Shown one piece after another: positions 59,801 through 64,000 of a DNA stretch of 64,000 nt. A program made the translations under genes and the position numbers. Under the pieces are notes generated by a model. It ran no database searches, had not been told where the DNA came from, and saw only the letters and a list, made by a program, of their open reading frames with translations. The DNA is from Phoronis australis (lineage: Eukaryota > Phoronida > Phoronidae): positions 423,275-487,274 of the forward strand of contig NMRA01000074.1 in the NCBI GenBank assembly GCA_002633005.1, in the 5' to 3' direction. Positions within the stretch are counted from its first letter, which is position 1, and every line of letters starts with the position of its first letter.

Positions 59801-62800
59801 TATATGGAGCCGGTCAATATTAATCCTTCTCTACTTTTCGGGAGCATGCAATTGGTGCAGTCTTTGTCGGGGCGCATAATTTTGTAAAATTTTCAAGTGC
59901 TAAGTTGTCCTTAAGGTTACCAGAATAAGAAAAAATACAGGGCTTGGAATTTTCCGCGGAAATGCGGATTTCCGCTTTTTTGAAATGTGCTTTCCGCTTT
60001 TTTTATAATATTTCCGCGTAAAAAAAATCGGATTTGATATGAAATTTCCGCGGCAAATTCCTTTCTTACCGCGGCGTTGCAGACGACGTTCACCTCGGAA
60101 AGCGGAAGTCTTTATGTTTCGGAGGAACGTAAATTGTCAACATTGCCAGGGCATCTGGGTAAAGCGTGGTCTGATTTTCAATGGCGGCTCGTGTTATTGT
60201 TAAGCGCGGCGACAAATACTACCGCTCTGCAGCCAAATTTGTGTGGGTTGGGAGTGGACGGGCGAGCGAAAAGGACGCAGACGCATGCTACCCTGATGGT
60301 GGTAACGTTTTTTTTATTTTTTTTAAAAATTTTTTTAGTCCGCCCGATTTTTGTCGCGGAAAGGTTCACATTGACCATTTCAAAGGCTGGTTATCTCGGG
60401 CATGATTTGGGCCGTAAAAGTTTCCGCGTTTTTTGTCATTGGTCATTCCAAGCCCTGAAAATAAGACCTGTAAAATTTTTGAAACTGCAATGTGGCTGTT
60501 TGTTTCTGTTCCTATTTGTGAGTCCAAATCGCGTCATAGTAGTGGCAGGTACTAAACCTCGGAATAGTGGAATGATTATCATACTCGATGTCACGCAAGA
60601 ATCAAACTTATCTAGTGGATAAGTTCTGAAGTTTTGTGCATCCCAGCTTATAATTTTTGGTCAAAAGTAAATGTTTCCTTTATGCGCTTCAGAGTTATTG
60701 TTAAAATCCAAATGTTGAATGTATCTCATGCAACACAGTGGAAAACAGACTACGGGGTTTTATCTAGAGAACGCAAACATGTAATGGCTCATATTAAGCA
60801 TTCTGTTTTTAGCATTCTGATCTTCCTTTCTTGCAGTTCTAAACAGCTGTAGTTGCCCATCATTTCTCCCTGCTGAGAATGTCTTCATTTCTTCATATAG
60901 ACTTTGGTGTAAACAAGGCAATGCATTCAGTCGCTTGTTTTGTAAAGCAGGAAAATCTCAGTCTTTTCAAACATTAGATTTTTTCGACCATAGCTCAGCC
61001 TCAAGATTTCCAAACGTATCTCAGAAGTTTGCAAACGGTATAGCAGAACGTTCAAGAACATGTACCAAGAACACTAGACAGGGTGCCAGTCCAATATCAG
61101 CTAAGATAAAGATTGATCAGATTGTTGTATTTTGCTGTAGTGATTGAATCGCTGGCCATTGGTTGTTGTGTATGTTTGGTTAATCCATGCTACAACGAGG
61201 CTGGAATAACAAAATCTGTTGATAAACGCAGCTGATGCTTGTAGAGCAGTGGCTGATTATTGATTTGTGGATCCGGTAAAAAATGCTCGATTAATTGGAA
61301 GTGATCCACACAGTTTTGTTAACATATGAGAATACTAGTAATTGAGCGCACCAAAATGGGAATTCAGTGTTGTCTAATGCTATTGGAATGTTTTCGGAAG
61401 TATATTTTCTAAATAGATTCATTTCTGCAAAAAAATATAGCTTAGCATCCACCATCTTGTTTAGTGTGTCATCATTTTTACGTTTTGGACCAACCAAATA
61501 AAATTAAAATGCAAAAATTAAAAACAATACCTAATAATAATTTGGCCAGGTTTATGTAGCAGTGTAAATTACTAAGCACTACTACTTGGCTACGGACCTG
61601 GTAAGTCTTAATACTTCTCAATGCCCTGGGCGCATACAATGGTTTTAACTATTGCTTGAGCACATCAATTTAAAATCCAAATATAGTTACTGCACAAATT
61701 TCGAGTAATGTAAGGCTTAGTGTTCTTTAGTGTAAGCTGATGTTCCTTATGTGAGCTTTTCATTCGTATTATCTTGTTTTGCAGAGGAATGTCGATCAGA
61801 GAGTTTACTCGGTATGCAGACAGGCCGTATCAAAGACAACCAGATTGATGCATCTTCATACACCAGTGCAGAGAGGGCCCCCAGCCAGGCTCGCCTCTAT
61901 CATGATAGTGGTAAGAATCACTACAAAAAAATTCAATATCGGCAAAATTTCAAACTTCATTGACGAACTTTTTCGAATGTTCATGTCCATACTGGATCAT
62001 AGTCCCGCATTTTGAGAACCAATTTTCTCCACTGAACAAAACAGGCATTAAATTGGTTCTCAAAATCTGAATCCTCTGTGAAAATGATCATTATACTAAA
62101 TATAGGTGTTTTTTTATGTAAAGCCTTGGAATCTGTATATTGAACTGTTACCAAACATTCAAAATGGCCTAATTTGTTGAAGAAATGGCTTTGGAGATAG
62201 CAGTTGTGTTATGTGAAAGGGGGAGATATGTGGTGACTGCCTCATGGAAATGGTGTTCAGCAGTGACGATGTTATCTGCATTGGGAGATTTTAAGAAGAG
62301 CATTGTAATTTTCAAAACTTGATTTCATAAACAACTTTATCACGAATGCATTCTAGTTTATAACTCTTAAAGTTTACACATGGAGGTCATGAAATGTTAT
62401 CAGTGCAAGTTTCCAACTTTTGTACCAGTAAACTTGATGTAAAACGTACTAGATTAGCCCGTTAATCCAAAAAATGAGAGACAGTGCGTTTGACACCCTC
62501 AAAGTAATATGAGCGTGTAGCTTACTGATTCTTTTGTTCATTTTTTGGAAACTAATGCTGAACACTGATTGCGACATGCAAAGTAGAGTTTAGAAGCACG
62601 ATTTCCATGTTCAAACTGAAATGTTTTTATTAAAAAAGTAAAGGAAGAAGGCCACATTTTCAGGCAGCCTTACAATATGGAATTGTTACTCTGTAGAATC
62701 ATGAATAATGTAATCATACTGGGCCTTCACTCTCCTAAAAGGAAAAGATGCCTGTGCCTTCTGATGAGAATTTTTCGGTCGAAGGAAAACCCCTTCTCCC

Positions 62801-63943
62801 CTTCTGATGAGAATTTTTCGGTTGAAGGAAAACCCCTTCTCCCAGGTCACAAAACCAATTTCATTCTGGTCGCCACCTGAAGTAGCCAAAACTGATGTTT
62901 CTCTGAAGTGTTTCTAACCTTAAAGAATTTTTTTAATCACTGAATTAGAATTATTGGGCCTAATGGGGCAAATTTCATGCTAATTTGAAATATAATTCAT
63001 GGGGAATGGGGCCGATATTCGCCTCACAAATCTGAGGCATTGAGGCCCTTGTTGTATATGAACCATTTAAATTCATTAAGGTCTCTACCCTGATTTCAGC
63101 GTGGCAGGCGTTTAACAGTGACTACTTCCAATACTTGGAGATCGACCTTGGTGAGCGGCACCTGATCACGCGTGTGCAGACGCAAGGACTACGTGGCAGT
63201 GGACAATATGTGCAGCAGTTCTATCTACTATATAGCACCGACAAGGTCACGTGGATCTATGTGACGGATGAAAACAATGAGCCAATGGTAAGCAAATGGG
63301 GTGGGGGAGAATGGGCGAGGCTAGGGCAGCTGGCTTCTTGAATCATTGACGTACAAACTTATTGGTGCCTAGGAGAGTACGGGTCTAGGGAAGAAGTATG
63401 TTCTCAAAATTCTCAAAGACTTTGTGCTTTTGCTCAGCTGAGGTTTAAATTAATTATTTTTGTGAAATAGTTGTGCGGAGCATAATCCCAAAAAAGGTTG
63501 TCATCCAAGTAATTATTACATTCTAGAAATAGTTTATAGAAATAATCTCAAGAACTAGGAGTAATACATATATTCCCAGAGACGTTTTGGCTCAGGTGAG
63601 GTCTAATTATTTTTCTTAAATAGTTGTGGGGAGTGTACTGCTGATTTTTCTGTCAGTCGTTAACCCCTTTTCATAAAACAGACCTCTCTTGTCTGGTATG
63701 GTTATTTTGAACCGTCTACTTATCAACACAAACCTACGTTAGGATCTTGACAAGTGTTCTGAAGTCTCATGTGTCCACCTTCTCTGTCCTTAGCTGCTTG
63801 ATGCCAACACCGATGACAACACCATAGCCAATGTGTTCCTTGCCAAGCCGATCGTGGCACGCTACGTCCGCTTCAGCCCGCAAAGGTGGCGCAACATGAT
63901 CTCCATGAGAGTTGAGCTGTTTGGTTGTACTTATGGCAAGTAG
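53897..63943 (+). CDS. Secreted or membrane protein with one discoidin (F5/8 type C) domain
   Basis: Exons 53897-53972, 61785-61910, 63100-63287 and 63794-63935 join in phase with GT-AG introns. The first encodes a signal peptide (MGMATTGLFLVLILALFRTA) whose donor splits the codon in phase 1. The next three make a single complete discoidin domain of about 150 residues: C-x-S-x-x-LGMQTGRIKDNQIDASS at the start, then YLEIDLGERHLITRVQTQG, QQFYLLYSTD, WIYV, and the closing IVARYVRFSPQ...MRVELFGC. The two terminal cysteines would form the usual disulphide. The domain binds lipids, sugars or collagen in relatives such as DDR, neuropilin and EDIL3; the ligand here is unknown. After 'FGCTYG' the frame either reads K and a stop (63941-63943) or is left through a GC donor at 63936 (TATG|gcaagt) into exons beyond the window. 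Confidence 0.88.
53973..59937. other. First part of the discoidin gene's intron 1
   Basis: No internal exon recognised. The 113-codon frame at 55332-55673 opens at TTG and has no domain. A local 38-bp imperfect tandem duplication (gtcggagttaccctta...) lies at about 58223-58310. Confidence 0.45.
59695..59880 (+). repeat. Dispersed intronic repeat, copy 1
   Basis: Related to 61485-61660: both share 'tttatgtagc..tgtaaattac', 'taagcact', 'ctggcta' and 'gcgcata' in order, with substitutions and indels. Confidence 0.6.
59938..60457. mobile_element. hAT-like non-autonomous element, 520 bp
   Basis: Begins 'cagggcttggaa' and ends 'attccaagccctg', a terminal inverted repeat starting CAGGG as in many hAT elements. 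The flanks share 'aaaata' directly on both sides but a full 8-bp duplication is not exact. Inside, a run of 'tttccgc' motifs precedes an ATG frame at 60181 (MAARVIVKRGDKYYRSAAKF...) of 74 codons, which could be the retained first exon of a transposase. The same terminal 12-mer occurs at 12085-12096. Confidence 0.65.
60458..61784. other. Last part of the discoidin gene's intron 1
   Basis: Apart from the dispersed repeat copy at 61485-61660, nothing recognised. Confidence 0.4.
61485..61660 (+). repeat. Dispersed intronic repeat, copy 2
   Basis: Counterpart of 59695-59880, same orientation. Confidence 0.6.
61911..63099. other. Discoidin gene intron 2
   Basis: Contains 'ttttgagaaccaattttctccactgaa' near 62012, which has a relative near 58431, plus the 43-bp tandem duplication at 62758-62843. 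No gene seen. Confidence 0.45.
62758..62843 (+). repeat. 43-bp tandem duplication, two copies
   Basis: 62758-62800 and 62801-62843 start 'cttctgatgagaatttttcg' and differ at one base (ggtcgaagg versus ggttgaagg). Confidence 0.95.
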
Positions 63944-64000
63944 TGGCTGACACGTGATTATGATAAAGTACCTTTCAAAATTTAATGCATTTTTCAACAA

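Noticed and set aside
60077-60622. 181-codon plus-strand frame
   Set aside because: Opens at TTG inside and runs out of the hAT-like element; overlaps a better ATG frame and crosses the element's terminus.
1-64000. CRISPR arrays, operons, phage or prokaryotic defence genes
   Set aside because: The window is intron-bearing animal DNA; the tandem repeats lack repeat-spacer structure.

Overview
This window is nuclear DNA of an animal, most likely a marine invertebrate. The evidence is spliced genes with GT-AG introns, introns of up to about 8 kb, AT-rich intergenic DNA, tRNA-like SINEs, hAT-type foldback elements, a LINE tail and THAP/hAT fragments. I cannot fix the phylum: a cnidarian, amphioxus or hemichordate would all fit. 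Four single 'n' bases (14207, 28641, 45595, 51304) are contig joins. At three of them the sequence on the two sides is duplicated, so several apparent tandem duplications here are probably unmerged haplotypes.

Five protein genes can be supported. (1) At the left edge, minus strand, the N-terminal two thirds of a class A, melatonin-receptor-like GPCR (1-648). (2) On the minus strand at 18419-35634, a complete 11-exon Lifeguard/TMBIM (Bax-inhibitor-1 family) membrane protein whose exon chain joins in phase throughout and gives 334 residues; its second coding exon appears twice because of the 28641 join. (3) On the plus strand at 40189-46498, a small nucleolar-type single-RRM protein (Nop6-like), missing its first coding exon and with its RNP1 exon duplicated at the 45595 join. 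(4) On the minus strand at 50131-51051, an unrecognised intronless 306-residue ORF. (5) On the plus strand from 53897 to the right edge, a secreted or membrane discoidin (F5/8 type C) protein with a signal-peptide exon, a 7.8-kb first intron and three exons completing one discoidin domain.

The rest is mobile-element debris. From 0.6 to 18 kb there are a decayed integrase-like gene, a LINE 3' end inserted inside another repeat, a decayed hAT transposase, two copies of a small inverted-repeat element, hairpins and a THAP-like exon cut by a gap. From 36 to 39 kb lies the most striking region. It holds a 673-bp foldback element and a perfect 100-bp palindrome made of only that element's ends. Each has its own exact 8-bp target duplication, and the palindrome sits inside a SINE whose neighbour at 39.3 kb shows the unoccupied site. 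A tRNA-like foldback element lies at 48.2 kb and another hAT-like element in the discoidin intron.

I see no operon, defence system or biosynthetic cluster. The genes look functionally unrelated, and the novelty lies in repeat structure and assembly or haplotype structure.
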